Source of the DNA: Streptomyces sp. ISL-12
GTDB taxonomy: Bacteria; Actinomycetota; Actinomycetes; Streptomycetales; Streptomycetaceae
NCBI RefSeq assembly: GCF_018614415.1
Contig: NZ_JAGGOO010000041.1
Location: forward strand, 1 to 64,000
Reading direction: 5' to 3'
Length of the DNA stretch: 64,000 nt
Shown here: positions 39,617 through 48,168 of the stretch, piece by piece
Numbering within the stretch: position 1 is the stretch's first letter
Layout: each line of letters opens with the position of its first letter
Position numbers and translations under genes: made by a program
Notes under the pieces: model-generated
What the model saw: the letters and a program-made list of their open reading frames with translations, nothing else
Database searches by the model: none
What the model was told of the DNA's origin: nothing

Positions 39617-40518
39617 CCACCCCGCCCGCCCTGCTCATCGCCGGACACGGCACCCGGGACGACGCCGGGGCCGAGGCGTTCCGGGACTTCGTGCGCGAGC
39701 TGGGCCGCCGCCACCCCGAACTGCCCGTCGCCGGCGGGTTCATCGAGCTGTCCCCGCCGCCGCTGGGCGACGCGGTCGCCGAGCTGGTGGAGCGGGGGGT
39801 GCGTCGGTTCGCCGCCGTGCCGCTGATGCTGGTCTCCGCCGGGCACGCCAAGGGCGACATCCCGGCGGCGCTGGCCCGCGAGAAGGAACGGCACGCCGGG
39901 ATCTCGTACACCTACGGCCGTCCGCTGGGTCCGCACCCGGCGCTGCTGCGGGTCCTCGAGCGGCGGCTGGCCGAGGCGATGGACCCCGGCTGGGACCCGG
40001 CCGAGGTGACGGTGCTGCTGGTCGGGCGGGGGTCGACGGACCCGGACGCCAACGCCGAGGTGTTCAAGGCGGCGCGGCTGCTGTGGGAGGGCCGGGGGTA
40101 CGCGGGCGTGGAGACGGCGTTCGTGTCGCTGGCGCAACCGGATGTGCCGGGCGGCCTGGAGCGGTGCGCGCGGCTCGGCGCGCGCCGGATCGTGGTGCTG
40201 CCGTACTTCCTGTTCACCGGCATCCTCCCGGACCGGGTCAGGTTCCAGACCGAGGAGTGGGCCGGCGCGCACCCGGAGACCCAGGTGCGTTCGGCGGACG
40301 TCATCGGGCCGGAGCCGGAGCTGCTCGACCTGGTGTGGGAGCGGTACGAGGAGGCGGTGCGCGGTGATCTGCGGATGAACTGCGACTCGTGCGTGTACCG
40401 CATCGCGCTGCCGGGCTTCGAGGACAAGGTGGGGGCGCCGCAGCAGCCGCACTTCCACCCCGACGACGACGGCCATCACCACCACGGCCACGGGCACGCG
40501 CACTCCCATGCGCACTGA
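39613..40518 (+). CDS. CbiX-type sirohydrochlorin/cobalt chelatase family protein
   Basis: 301 aa with two CbiX domains. The first begins LLIAGHGTRDDAGAEAFRDF, with the metal-binding His and a second His in MLVSAGHAKGDIP; the second repeats the pattern at VTVLLVGRGSTDPDANAEVF, where the His is replaced by Arg. A C-terminal tail (about 280-301) has ten His in DDGHHHHGHGHAHSHAH, likely metal binding or storage. Together with a late CobN chelatase this implies either two cobalt insertion routes or a sirohaem role. GTG follows GAGGAGA. Confidence 0.9.
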   Translation: MTTPPALLIAGHGTRDDAGAEAFRDFVRELGRRHPELPVAGGFIELSPPPLGDAVAELVERGVRRFAAVPLMLVSAGHAKGDIPAALAREKERHAGISYTYGRPLGPHPALLRVLERRLAEAMDPGWDPAEVTVLLVGRGSTDPDANAEVFKAARLLWEGRGYAGVETAFVSLAQPDVPGGLERCARLGARRIVVLPYFLFTGILPDRVRFQTEEWAGAHPETQVRSADVIGPEPELLDLVWERYEEAVRGDLRMNCDSCVYRIALPGFEDKVGAPQQPHFHPDDDGHHHHGHGHAHSHAH

Positions 40519-41584
40519 GGGGACCGTGCCCGCCGGGCGCGGCCACGACCTGCGCCACCACGGCGACGCCGAGGTCCGGGGCGACGGGGCCGCGCTGGTG
40601 GACCTCGCCGTCAACGTCCGCGCGGGCACCCCGCCGGCCTGGCTGCGCGAGCACCTCACGGCCTCGCTCGGCAAGCTCGCGGCCTACCCGGACGGCCGGG
40701 CGGCGCGGGCGGCGGTGGCGGCGCGGCACGGGCTGCCGGTGGAGCGGGTGCTGCTGACGGCGGGCGCGGCGGAGGCGTTCGTGCTGCTGGCGCGGGCGCT
40801 GAAGGTGCGCCGGCCGGTCGTGGTGCACCCGCAGTTCACGGAGCCCGAGGCGGCGCTGCGGGACGCGGGGCACACGGTGGACCGGGTGCTGCTGCGCGCC
40901 GGGGACGGCTTCCGGCTGGACGCGGCGGCCGTGCCCGAGGACGCCGACCTGGTGGTGGTCGGCAACCCGACCAATCCGACGTCGGTGCTGCACCCGGCCG
41001 GTGTACTGGCCGGGCTGGCCCGGCCGGGACGGACGCTGGTGGTGGACGAGGCGTTCATGGACGCGGTGCCGGGCGAGCGGGAGGCGCTGGCCGGGCGCGC
41101 GGACGTGCCCGGTCTGGTGGTGCTGCGCAGCCTCACCAAGACCTGGGGGCTGGCCGGGCTGCGGATCGGGTACGTGCTGGCGGCGCCGGACGTCATCGGC
41201 GAACTGGAGCGGGCGCAGCCGTTGTGGCCGGTGTCCACGCCCGCGCTGGCGGCGGCCGAGGCGTGCGTGGGGCCGCGGGCCCTGGCGGAGGCCGCGCACG
41301 CCGCCCACCACGTCGCCGCCGACCGGGACCGCCTGGTCGCCGGGCTGAAGGAGTTCGCCGGGCGGGGGCTGCGGGTGGTGGAACCGGCCGAGGGGCCCTT
41401 CGTCCTGGTACGGCTGCCGGGGGCCGCCGACGTACGCCGGCGGCTGCGGGACCTCGGGTACGCGGTCCGGCGGGGGGACACGTTCCCGGGGCTGGACGAG
41501 GAGTGGCTGCGGCTGGCGGTACGGGACCGGGCGACGACGGACGGCTTCCTGCGGGCGCTGGACCGGGCGGTCGGGCGGGGCTGA
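40508..41584 (+). CDS. cobC: CobC-like PLP-dependent aminotransferase
   Basis: 358 aa of the Rv2231c/CobC group (histidinol-phosphate aminotransferase fold), related to threonine-phosphate decarboxylase, which supplies the aminopropanol used by CobD. Seen: HHGDAEVRGDG at the start, VVVGNPTNPTSVLHP, VVDEAFMDAVPGE, and the PLP Lys in VLRSLTKTWGLAGLRIGY. ATG 40508 lies inside the end of the His-tail codons of the preceding gene. It is the last gene of the cluster. Confidence 0.9.
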   Translation: MRTEGTVPAGRGHDLRHHGDAEVRGDGAALVDLAVNVRAGTPPAWLREHLTASLGKLAAYPDGRAARAAVAARHGLPVERVLLTAGAAEAFVLLARALKVRRPVVVHPQFTEPEAALRDAGHTVDRVLLRAGDGFRLDAAAVPEDADLVVVGNPTNPTSVLHPAGVLAGLARPGRTLVVDEAFMDAVPGEREALAGRADVPGLVVLRSLTKTWGLAGLRIGYVLAAPDVIGELERAQPLWPVSTPALAAAEACVGPRALAEAAHAAHHVAADRDRLVAGLKEFAGRGLRVVEPAEGPFVLVRLPGAADVRRRLRDLGYAVRRGDTFPGLDEEWLRLAVRDRATTDGFLRALDRAVGRG

Positions 41585-41649
41585 GCGGGGGCGTCGGAGG
41601 GGGCCGTCCGCTCCCGAGGCCGGCAACGAGCTGATCCCGAACGCAGGGC

Positions 41650-42094
41650 GATTGCCGCTACCGTGCACGCGCATCCGTGCAGTTCCCGCCAGCGCTCACG
41701 AAACGCTCCCCGTGGCTCGCGGAGGGCCTCGCCGGCTCTGGTGCCGAGGACCTTGAGATCCTCAGGTCCGGCAGGCCCGGGCCCTCGCAGGCAGTTCATC
41801 GCGTCCGGGTTCTCGTCGCCCTCGGGCTCGGCCCACTCCAGTCGGACAGCGCCGCGGCCAAGCCGACGCGGTCCCTGACACGGACACGGTCGAAGCCGGG
41901 CTTCCGTGGCTTGAGGGCATCCATGAAGTGAGTGCTCGCGGGTCGCCCGCCCGGCCGAGTCCGGCGAGGTCGCGGGCGGAGATCACGCGGGCCCCGGCAT
42001 GCTCGGCCGTATCGAAGTACGCCACCCGTTCGGGGACGTCGTCGCCGAGCCCGACCATCTGGTCGTACTGCTGGCGGATCAGCTTGCGCAGTCA
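41650..42094 (-). pseudogene. Probable frameshifted gene remnant
   Basis: The 518-bp gap between cobC and the amidohydrolase gene holds minus-strand stretches with Streptomyces-like codon use, but in different frames. One segment runs from a stop at 42092-42094 and reads LRKLIRQQYDQMVGLGDD... to about 41960 (...ISARDLAGLGRAG). Another in a second frame (about 41850 to 41690) reads RLEWAEPEGDENPDAMNCL and later REPRGAFRERWRELHG. Together they look like pieces of one gene broken by frameshifts. I do not recognise the family. Nothing is readable as an intact gene. Confidence 0.35.
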
Positions 42095-42102
42095 CCGGGG
42101 AG

Positions 42103-43194
42103 TCACCCCACGACCCGCCCGTTCACCACCACCCGCGCCGGCGCCCCCAGCACCCGCACATCCGCCCGGGGGTCGCGTTCGTACACCACCAGGTCGGCCG
42201 GGGCGCCCTCCCGCAGGGCGGGGCGGCCGAGCCAGGCGCGGGCCGACCAGGTGGCGGCCGAGAGGGCGGTGAGCGGTGGGATGCCGGCCGTGACCAGTTC
42301 CGCGACCTCCGCCGCCACCAGCCCGTGCGGCAGCGTGCCGCCCGCGTCCGTGCCGACGTAGACCGGGATGCCGGCGTCGTGGGCGTCGCGGACGGTGTCG
42401 TAGCGGCGGGCGTGCAGCCGGCGGAGGTGGGCGGACCAGCGGGGGAACTTGGCCTCGCCGCCGGCGGCCAGGTCCGGGAAGGTCGCGATGTTGACCAGGG
42501 TGGGGACGATCGCGACGCCCCGGGAGGCGAACAGCGGGATCAGGTCGTCCGTGAGGCCGGTGGCGTGTTCGACGCAGTCGATGCCCGCCTCCACCAGGTC
42601 GCGCAGGGAGTCCTCGGCGAAGCAGTGCGCGGTGACGCGGGCGCCCAGGCGGTGGGCCTCGGCGATGGCCGCCTCCACCGCGCCGCGCGGCCAGCAGGCC
42701 GACAGATCCCCGAGGTCGCGGTCGATCCAGTCGCCGACCAGCTTGACCCAGCCGTCGCCGCGCCGGGCCTCCCGGGCGACGTAGGCGGGCAGGTCCTCGG
42801 GCTCCACCTCCCAGGCGTAGTTGCGGATATAACGGCGGGTGCGGGCGATGTGCCGCCCGGCCCGGATGATCTTCGGCAGGTCCTCGCGGTCGTCCACCCA
42901 GCGGGTGTCGGAGGGCGACCCCGCGTCCCGCAGCAGCAGCGCCCCCGCGTCCCGGTCGGCCAGCGCCTGCCGCTCGGCGACGTCGGCGGGGACCGCCCCG
43001 TGCCGGTCGAGGCCGACGTGGCAGTGGGCGTCGACCAGGCCGGGCAGCGCCCAGCCCTCGACGGTACGGACGTCCCGGGCGCCGGCCGGACGGTCGTAGG
43101 AGACCCGTCCGTCGATCACCCACAGCTCGTCGCGGACCTCCTCCGGTCCCACGAGCACCCGGCCCTTCACGTGCAGCACCGCGCCATCGCTCAT
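42103..43194 (-). CDS. Amidohydrolase (imidazolonepropionase-like)
   Basis: 363 aa metal-dependent hydrolase. The metal site is visible in order: HxH in LVDAHCHVGLDRHG, His in ARVTAHCFAED, His in DCVEHATGLTDD, and Asp in YVGTDAGGTLPHG. The beta-sandwich parts flank the barrel: HVKGRVLVG at the start and DLVVYERDPRADVRVLGAPARVVVNGRVV at the end. ATG 43194 begins MSDGAVLHVK. Substrate unknown; homologues act on cyclic amides, imides or peptides. Confidence 0.88.
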   Translation of the reverse strand: MSDGAVLHVKGRVLVGPEEVRDELWVIDGRVSYDRPAGARDVRTVEGWALPGLVDAHCHVGLDRHGAVPADVAERQALADRDAGALLLRDAGSPSDTRWVDDREDLPKIIRAGRHIARTRRYIRNYAWEVEPEDLPAYVAREARRGDGWVKLVGDWIDRDLGDLSACWPRGAVEAAIAEAHRLGARVTAHCFAEDSLRDLVEAGIDCVEHATGLTDDLIPLFASRGVAIVPTLVNIATFPDLAAGGEAKFPRWSAHLRRLHARRYDTVRDAHDAGIPVYVGTDAGGTLPHGLVAAEVAELVTAGIPPLTALSAATWSARAWLGRPALREGAPADLVVYERDPRADVRVLGAPARVVVNGRVVG

Positions 43195-43409
43195 GCCCCG
43201 CAGCCTAATCAGCCCTCTCCCCGGGCCCGCCGTGCGGTCGGGGGACCAGTCACCGCCGTAGCGGAAGCCAGGGTTCCGGGCGTGACCGTGTCGCAACGGA
43301 CGGGCTCCGGCGCGAGTCGGGAGGCATGCCGCGGTTACCCTCGACCCGTACGCCCGCGTACGCCCACCCGTACGCAGTGACCCTGTGCTGTAGTGAAGAG
43401 AGCGCCACC

Positions 43410-44513
43410 GTGACCAACCCCTTCCTGGACCTCCCCCCGCTGAGCGCCGGCCGTTTCGCCGCGATCGAGGACCGCGTGGCGCGGCTGCTCGGCACCGCAC
43501 AGGACGTGGTGATCACGCAGGGCGAGGCGCTGCTGCCGCTGGAGGGCGCGATCCGCGGGACGGCCGGGCCGGACACCGTGGCGCTGAACGTGATCACGGG
43601 ACCGTACGGGCAGACCTTCGGCGACTGGCTGCGGGACTGCGGCGCGACGGTGCACGACCTGGCGGTGCCCTTCCACGAGGCGGTGACGGCGGACCGGGTG
43701 CGGGAGGCGTTCGCCGAGCACCCGGAGATCGGCTTCGTGTCGCTGGTGCACGCCGAGGCGGCGACCGGGAACACCAACCCGGTCGCGGAGATCGGCGCGG
43801 TGGTGAAGGAGCACGGCGCGCTGTTCTACCTGGACGCCGTGGCCTCCGTGGGCGCCGAGCCCGTACTGCCGGACGCCTGGGGCGTGGACCTGTGCGTGAT
43901 CGGGGCGCAGAAGGCGATGGGCGGTCCGGCCGGGGTGTCGGCGGTGTCGGTGAGCGAGCGGGCCTGGGCGCGGATGGCGGCGAACCCCGGGGCTCCGCGC
44001 CGCTCGTACCTCTCCCTCCTGGACTGGAAGGAACGCTGGATCGACGGCGGGCGCACGGCGCTGCCGCACGCTCCGGCGCAGTTGGAGATGCTCGCCCTGG
44101 AGGCGTGCGTGGAGCGGATCGAGGCGGCGGGCCCGGCATCGGTGATGGCGCGGCACGCCTCGGCCGCGGCGGCCACCCGCGCGGGCGCCCTGGCGCTGGG
44201 CGGGGGCCTCACGCCGTACGTGCGCGCGGCGCGCGACGCGGCGCCGGTCGCCACGACCCTGCGGGCGCCGGCCGGCCTGGACGCCTCGGAGCTGGTGGCG
44301 CGGGCCCTGGAGTCGAACCCGGCACTGCCGCTGGCCGCGGGCGGCGGCGCCCTGGCCAAGGAGATGATCCGGGTCAACCACTACGGGCCGCACGCGACCC
44401 GCGGTGCCGTCCGCGGCTGTCTGGACGCGCTCGGCACCGCACTGGCCGAGAAGGGTCTGCCGACCGATCCGGAAGGCGCCCACCGGGCCGCCGAGGGCGC
44501 CTGGCAGGCGTAA
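43410..44513 (+). CDS. Class V PLP-dependent aminotransferase (alanine-glyoxylate type)
   Basis: 367 aa. Serine/alanine-glyoxylate aminotransferase-like: VTQGEALLPLEGAIRGTAG binding region, VSLVHAEAATGNTNPVAEIGAVVKEHGALFYLDAVASVGAEPV, and the PLP Lys in CVIGAQKAMGGPAGVSAVSVS. GTG 43410 follows GTGAAGAGAG and starts VTNPFLDLPPLSAGRF. It lies just before the ectoine operon but is separated by a 315-bp regulatory gap, so it need not be coregulated. Confidence 0.87.
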   Translation: MTNPFLDLPPLSAGRFAAIEDRVARLLGTAQDVVITQGEALLPLEGAIRGTAGPDTVALNVITGPYGQTFGDWLRDCGATVHDLAVPFHEAVTADRVREAFAEHPEIGFVSLVHAEAATGNTNPVAEIGAVVKEHGALFYLDAVASVGAEPVLPDAWGVDLCVIGAQKAMGGPAGVSAVSVSERAWARMAANPGAPRRSYLSLLDWKERWIDGGRTALPHAPAQLEMLALEACVERIEAAGPASVMARHASAAAATRAGALALGGGLTPYVRAARDAAPVATTLRAPAGLDASELVARALESNPALPLAAGGGALAKEMIRVNHYGPHATRGAVRGCLDALGTALAEKGLPTDPEGAHRAAEGAWQA

Positions 44514-44828
44514 CGGGAACTGAATTCGGGATTCCTTCGGGGAGATAATCAAAAACAATTCAGAATTCTTTCCAGGGCAGCTTCCCATATTCTTCTGCCC
44601 GCTTTCCCGAGGGCTAAACACTAAGATTTCGCGAACACTTCCGCCGGGTTACCTGATTGTGACCCGTTACACAAGCGGTCCGTTTCGCCCCATAAGTCCC
44701 GGGCAAATCACCCCAAAACCCGGGCTCCTCGCGCGATCACTCGCGCCCGCGTGATAACACATACCCTCGCCATCCGTAACCCCGTCCGGCGATGCAATTT
44801 TGAATTTCCCTGGGTAAGTTCAATTTGC
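44514..44828 (+). promoter_or_regulatory. ectABCD control region: GlnR-like site and inverted repeat
   Basis: 315 bp, markedly AT-richer than its surroundings. Two elements stand out. At 44648-44663, GTTAC-n6-GTGAC resembles the GlnR box (gTnAC-n6-GaAAC), with another GTTAC at 44666. At 44792-44830, a near-perfect inverted repeat ATGCAATTTTGAA / TTCAATTTGCAT ends on the ectA start codon. GlnR repression of ectABCD has been reported in S. coelicolor (from memory). No other gene is seen here; -35/-10 boxes are not assigned. Confidence 0.55.
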
Positions 44829-45341
44829 ATGACTGCCGCACAAGCAGACCTGCACATCGATCGCCCGAGAGTGGCGGACGGAGCCGCGCTGTGGCGTATA
44901 GCGAGGGATTCGAAGGTCCTGGACCTGAACTCCTCCTACGCCTATCTGCTGTGGTGCCGTGACTTCGCCGCGACCTCGGCCGTCGCCCGCGCGGCGGGCG
45001 GCGAGGCGGTCGGGTTCGTCACCGGCTATGTGCGGCCGGACCGTCCCGGCACCCTGCTGGTCTGGCAGGTGGCGGTGGACGAGGCGTACCGCGGTCGCGG
45101 ACTGGCCGCGAAGCTGCTCGACGGTCTGGTCGCGCGCACCGTGACGGAGCAGGCGCTGACCACGCTGGAGACGACCATCAGCCCGGACAACCTCCCCTCC
45201 CGACGGCTGTTCACCTCGTTCGCCGAGCGCCACGGCGCCGCGCTGGAGCGAGAGACGCTGTTCGACGCCGGTCTGTTCCCCGACGGACCGCACGAGCCCG
45301 AGGTCCTGTACCGCATCGGCCCCCTGTCAGCGGCCCGCTGA
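44829..45341 (+). CDS. ectA: L-2,4-diaminobutyrate acetyltransferase EctA
   Basis: 170 aa GNAT enzyme making N-gamma-acetyl-diaminobutyrate, the second step of ectoine synthesis. Family marks: LDLNSSYAYLLWCRDFAATS (substrate binding), VGFVTGYVRPDRPGTLLVWQVAVDEAYRGRGLAAKLL (acetyl-CoA motif) and ETTISPDNLPSRRLFTSFA. ATG 44829 ends the inverted repeat. First gene of ectABCD; 66 bp to ectB. Confidence 0.96.
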   Translation: MTAAQADLHIDRPRVADGAALWRIARDSKVLDLNSSYAYLLWCRDFAATSAVARAAGGEAVGFVTGYVRPDRPGTLLVWQVAVDEAYRGRGLAAKLLDGLVARTVTEQALTTLETTISPDNLPSRRLFTSFAERHGAALERETLFDAGLFPDGPHEPEVLYRIGPLSAAR

Positions 45342-45407
45342 CACCGGACCCCCACCGACTTCGACTTCCCTCACCTCACCCCTCACCGCACCGAGGAGCG
45401 ATTCGTC

Positions 45408-46679
45408 GTGACCATCACCCAGCCCGACCTGAGTGTCTTCGAGACCCTGGAGTCCGAGGTACGCAGCTACTGCCGCGGCTGGCCCACCGTCTTCGACCGC
45501 GCGCACGGCAGCCGCATGTACGACGAGGACGGCCACGAGTACCTCGACTTCTTCGCCGGAGCCGGGTCGCTCAACTACGGGCACAACAACCCCGTGCTGA
45601 AACGGGCGCTGATCGACTACCTGGAGCGGGACGGCGTCACGCACGGTCTCGACATGTCGACCACCGCCAAGCGCCGCTTCCTGGAGACCTTCCAGAACCT
45701 GGTGCTGCGCCCCCGTGACCTGCCGTACAAGGTCATGTTCCCCGGCCCGACCGGCACCAACGCGGTGGAGGCCGCGCTGAAGCTGGCCCGCAAGGTCAAG
45801 GGCCGCGAGGCGATCGTCTCCTTCACCAACGCCTTCCACGGCATGTCGCTGGGCTCGCTCGCCGTGACCGGCAACGCCTTCAAGCGGGCCGGCGCCGGCA
45901 TCCCCCTGGTGCACGGCACCCCGATGCCGTTCGACAACTACTTCGACGGCACGGTCGAGGACTTCCTGTGGTTCGAGCGGCTCCTGGAGGACCAGGGCTC
46001 GGGCCTGAACAAGCCCGCCGCCGTGATCGTGGAGACCGTGCAGGGCGAGGGCGGCATCAACGTGGCCCGCCTGGAGTGGCTGCGCGCGCTCGCCGAGCTG
46101 TGCGAGCGGCAGGACATGCTGCTGATCGTCGACGACATCCAGATGGGCTGCGGCCGGACCGGCGCCTTCTTCTCCTTCGAGGAGGCGGGCATCACCCCGG
46201 ACATCGTCACCGTCTCCAAGTCCATCAGCGGCTACGGCCTGCCGATGTCGCTGTGCCTGTTCAAGCCCGAGCTGGACGTCTGGGAGCCGGGCGAGCACAA
46301 CGGCACCTTCCGCGGCAACAACCCCGCCTTCGTCACCGCGACCGCCGCCCTGGAGGCCTACTGGGCCGACGGCTCCGCGATGGAGAAGCAGACCCGGGCC
46401 CGCGGCGAGCGGATCGAGCAGCACCTGATCTCCATCACCGAGGAGAACCTCGCCGACGTCAAGGAGTACCGGGGCCGCGGCCTGGTCTGGGGCCTGGAGT
46501 TCCACGACAAGGACCGCGCCGGCCGCGTCGCCAAGCGCGCCTTCGAGCACGGGCTGCTGATCGAGACGTCCGGCCCGGAGAGCGAGGTCGTCAAACTGCT
46601 CCCGGCCCTCACCGTCACCCCCGACGAGCTGGACGAGGGCATGAAGACCCTCGCCCGAGCCGTCCGCGAGACCGTCTGA
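45408..46679 (+). CDS. ectB: Diaminobutyrate-2-oxoglutarate transaminase EctB
   Basis: 423 aa class III aminotransferase that converts aspartate semialdehyde to 2,4-diaminobutyrate with glutamate. The start FETLESEVRSYCRGWPTVF, PTGTNAVEAALKLARK (PLP phosphate), IVDDIQMGCGRTGAFFSFE and the PLP Lys in TVSKSISGYGLPMS fit EctB. GTG 45408 follows GAGGAGCGATTC. First enzymatic step of the pathway. Confidence 0.96.
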   Translation: MTITQPDLSVFETLESEVRSYCRGWPTVFDRAHGSRMYDEDGHEYLDFFAGAGSLNYGHNNPVLKRALIDYLERDGVTHGLDMSTTAKRRFLETFQNLVLRPRDLPYKVMFPGPTGTNAVEAALKLARKVKGREAIVSFTNAFHGMSLGSLAVTGNAFKRAGAGIPLVHGTPMPFDNYFDGTVEDFLWFERLLEDQGSGLNKPAAVIVETVQGEGGINVARLEWLRALAELCERQDMLLIVDDIQMGCGRTGAFFSFEEAGITPDIVTVSKSISGYGLPMSLCLFKPELDVWEPGEHNGTFRGNNPAFVTATAALEAYWADGSAMEKQTRARGERIEQHLISITEENLADVKEYRGRGLVWGLEFHDKDRAGRVAKRAFEHGLLIETSGPESEVVKLLPALTVTPDELDEGMKTLARAVRETV

Positions 46680-46693
46680 GACGGTTCCGCGCC

Positions 46694-46726
46694 CCCTGTA
46701 ACACCCCGTATCACCCTGTAACACCC
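46694..46726 (+). repeat. 13-bp direct repeat, 20-bp period, between ectB and ectC
   Basis: CCCTGTAACACCC at 46694-46706 and again at 46714-46726. A 20-bp period is two helical turns, so it could be a protein-binding site inside the operon. An AGGAGG follows at 46730-46735, 13 bases before the ectC GTG, which is longer than usual. Confidence 0.6.
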
Positions 46727-46748
46727 GAGTAGGAGGCATCGCCACACC

Positions 46749-47177
46749 GTGATCGTCCGTTCCTTCGACGAATTCAAGGGCACCGACCGGCACGTCAAGT
46801 CCGAGGGCGGGACCTGGGAGAGCACCCGCATCGTCCTCGCCAAGGAGGGCGTCGGCTTCTCCGTCCACGAGACCATCCTGTACGCGGGTACGTCGACGGA
46901 CATGTGGTACCAGAACCACATCGAGGCCGTCGTCTGCACCAAGGGCGACGCCGAGCTGACCGACCGCGAGACCGGGAAGACGTACCACATCACGCCCGGC
47001 ACCATGTACCTCCTCAACGGCCACGAGCGGCACACGCTCAAGGTCAAGGAGGACTTCCACTGCATCTGCGTGTTCAACCCGCCCGTGACCGGACGGGAGG
47101 ACCACGACGAGAACGGCACCTACCCTCCCCCAGAGCCGGAGGCCTGGGGGGACCCCCAGCTCACCGAGGAGGTGTGA
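46749..47177 (+). CDS. ectC: L-ectoine synthase EctC
   Basis: 142 aa cupin that cyclises N-gamma-acetyl-diaminobutyrate to ectoine. [64 protein letters not shown] and [21 protein letters not shown] are family motifs with the metal-binding Glu, Tyr and His. The C-terminus reads [18 protein letters not shown]: about 10-11 residues between YP and LTEEV come from a dispersed palindrome and make it longer than the EctC I know (about 132 aa). The extra segment is at the flexible end and probably tolerated. Confidence 0.95.
   Translation: MIVRSFDEFKGTDRHVKSEGGTWESTRIVLAKEGVGFSVHETILYAGTSTDMWYQNHIEAVVCTKGDAELTDRETGKTYHITPGTMYLLNGHERHTLKVKEDFHCICVFNPPVTGREDHDENGTYPPPEPEAWGDPQLTEEV
47123..47159. repeat. 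Dispersed palindromic repeat captured in the 3' end of ectC
   Basis: CCCCCAG (47127-47133) pairs with CTGGGGG (47144-47150), with GCC/GGC inside, followed by GGACCCCCA. This is a familiar Streptomyces intergenic element type, here read in frame as [11 protein letters not shown]. Confidence 0.75.
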
Positions 47178-47184
47178 GGAACCC

Positions 47185-48096
47185 GTGACCGCGACCACCG
47201 AGAACGCCGCGACCACCGTCACCGATCTCTACCCCACCCGGGGCGTCACCGAGGTGGCCACCCCCCGGCAGGACCCGGTCGTCTGGGGCGCGCCCGACGC
47301 GCCCGGGCCGTTCGGGCCGGGCGACCTGCAGTCCTTCGAGCGCGACGGCTTCTTCGCCATCGACCAGCTCATCACGCCGGACGAGGTCGCCGTCTACCGG
47401 GAGGAACTGGACCGCCTGGTCACCAGCCCGGAGATCCGCGCCGACGAACGCTCCATCGTCGAGCCGCAGTCCAAGGAGATCCGGTCCGTCTTCGAGGTGC
47501 ACAGGATCAGCGAGGTCTTCGCGCGGCTCGTACGCGACGAGCGGGTCGTGGGCCGCGCCCGGCAGATCCTCGGCTCGGACGTCTACGTCCACCAGTCGCG
47601 GATCAACGTCAAGCCGGGCTTCGGCGCCAGCGGCTTCTACTGGCACTCGGACTTCGAGACGTGGCACGCCGAGGACGGTCTGCCGCGGATGCGCACGGTG
47701 TCGGTCTCGATCGCGCTCACCGAGAACTACGACACCAACGGCGGGCTCATGATCATGCCGGGGTCGCACAAGACGTTCCTCGGGTGCGCGGGCGAGACGC
47801 CGAAGGACAACTACAAGAAGTCGCTGCAGATGCAGGACGCGGGCACGCCCTCCGACGAGGGGCTGACCAAGATGGCCTCCGAGTACGGCATCAAGCTGTT
47901 CACCGGCAAGGCCGGCTCGGCGACCTGGTTCGACTGCAACTGCATGCACGGGTCCGGGGACAACATCACCCCGTTCCCCCGCTCCAACGTCTTCATCGTG
48001 TTCAACAGCGTGGAGAACGCGGCGGTGGAGCCGTTCGCGGCGCCGGTACGGCGTCCGGAGTTCATCGGCGCGCGGGACTTCACGCCGGTGAAGTGA
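47185..48096 (+). CDS. ectD: Ectoine 5-hydroxylase EctD
   Basis: 303 aa non-haem iron(II), 2-oxoglutarate-dependent dioxygenase that makes 5-hydroxyectoine. The iron ligands are His154 and Asp156 in FYWHSDFETWHAEDG and His255 in CNCMHGSGDN; the signature SRINVKPGFGASGFYWHSDFE is nearly complete. GTG 47185 lies seven bases after the ectC stop. It ends just before a strong bidirectional terminator. Confidence 0.96.
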   Translation: MTATTENAATTVTDLYPTRGVTEVATPRQDPVVWGAPDAPGPFGPGDLQSFERDGFFAIDQLITPDEVAVYREELDRLVTSPEIRADERSIVEPQSKEIRSVFEVHRISEVFARLVRDERVVGRARQILGSDVYVHQSRINVKPGFGASGFYWHSDFETWHAEDGLPRMRTVSVSIALTENYDTNGGLMIMPGSHKTFLGCAGETPKDNYKKSLQMQDAGTPSDEGLTKMASEYGIKLFTGKAGSATWFDCNCMHGSGDNITPFPRSNVFIVFNSVENAAVEPFAAPVRRPEFIGARDFTPVK

Positions 48097-48114
48097 CCGT
48101 GTGACGCACGCCCC

Positions 48115-48160
48115 CCGGGCCGGTGCCTCTTCCCGTGCGGTACGGGAGGCACCGGCCCGG
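48115..48160. terminator. Bidirectional terminator of ectABCD and convergent gene
   Basis: Perfect 15-bp arms CCGGGCCGGTGCCTC (48115-48129) and GAGGCACCGGCCCGG (48146-48160), with a further CCGT/ACGG pairing possible inside the loop. It lies between the ectD stop and the stop of the convergent aminotransferase gene (48169). Confidence 0.88.
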
Positions 48161-48168
48161 CGGCGTCC

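Noticed and set aside
44514..44600. Paired GAATTC sites after the aminotransferase gene as a possible terminator
   Set aside because: The arms are short and imperfect, and the spacing is too wide for a convincing hairpin.
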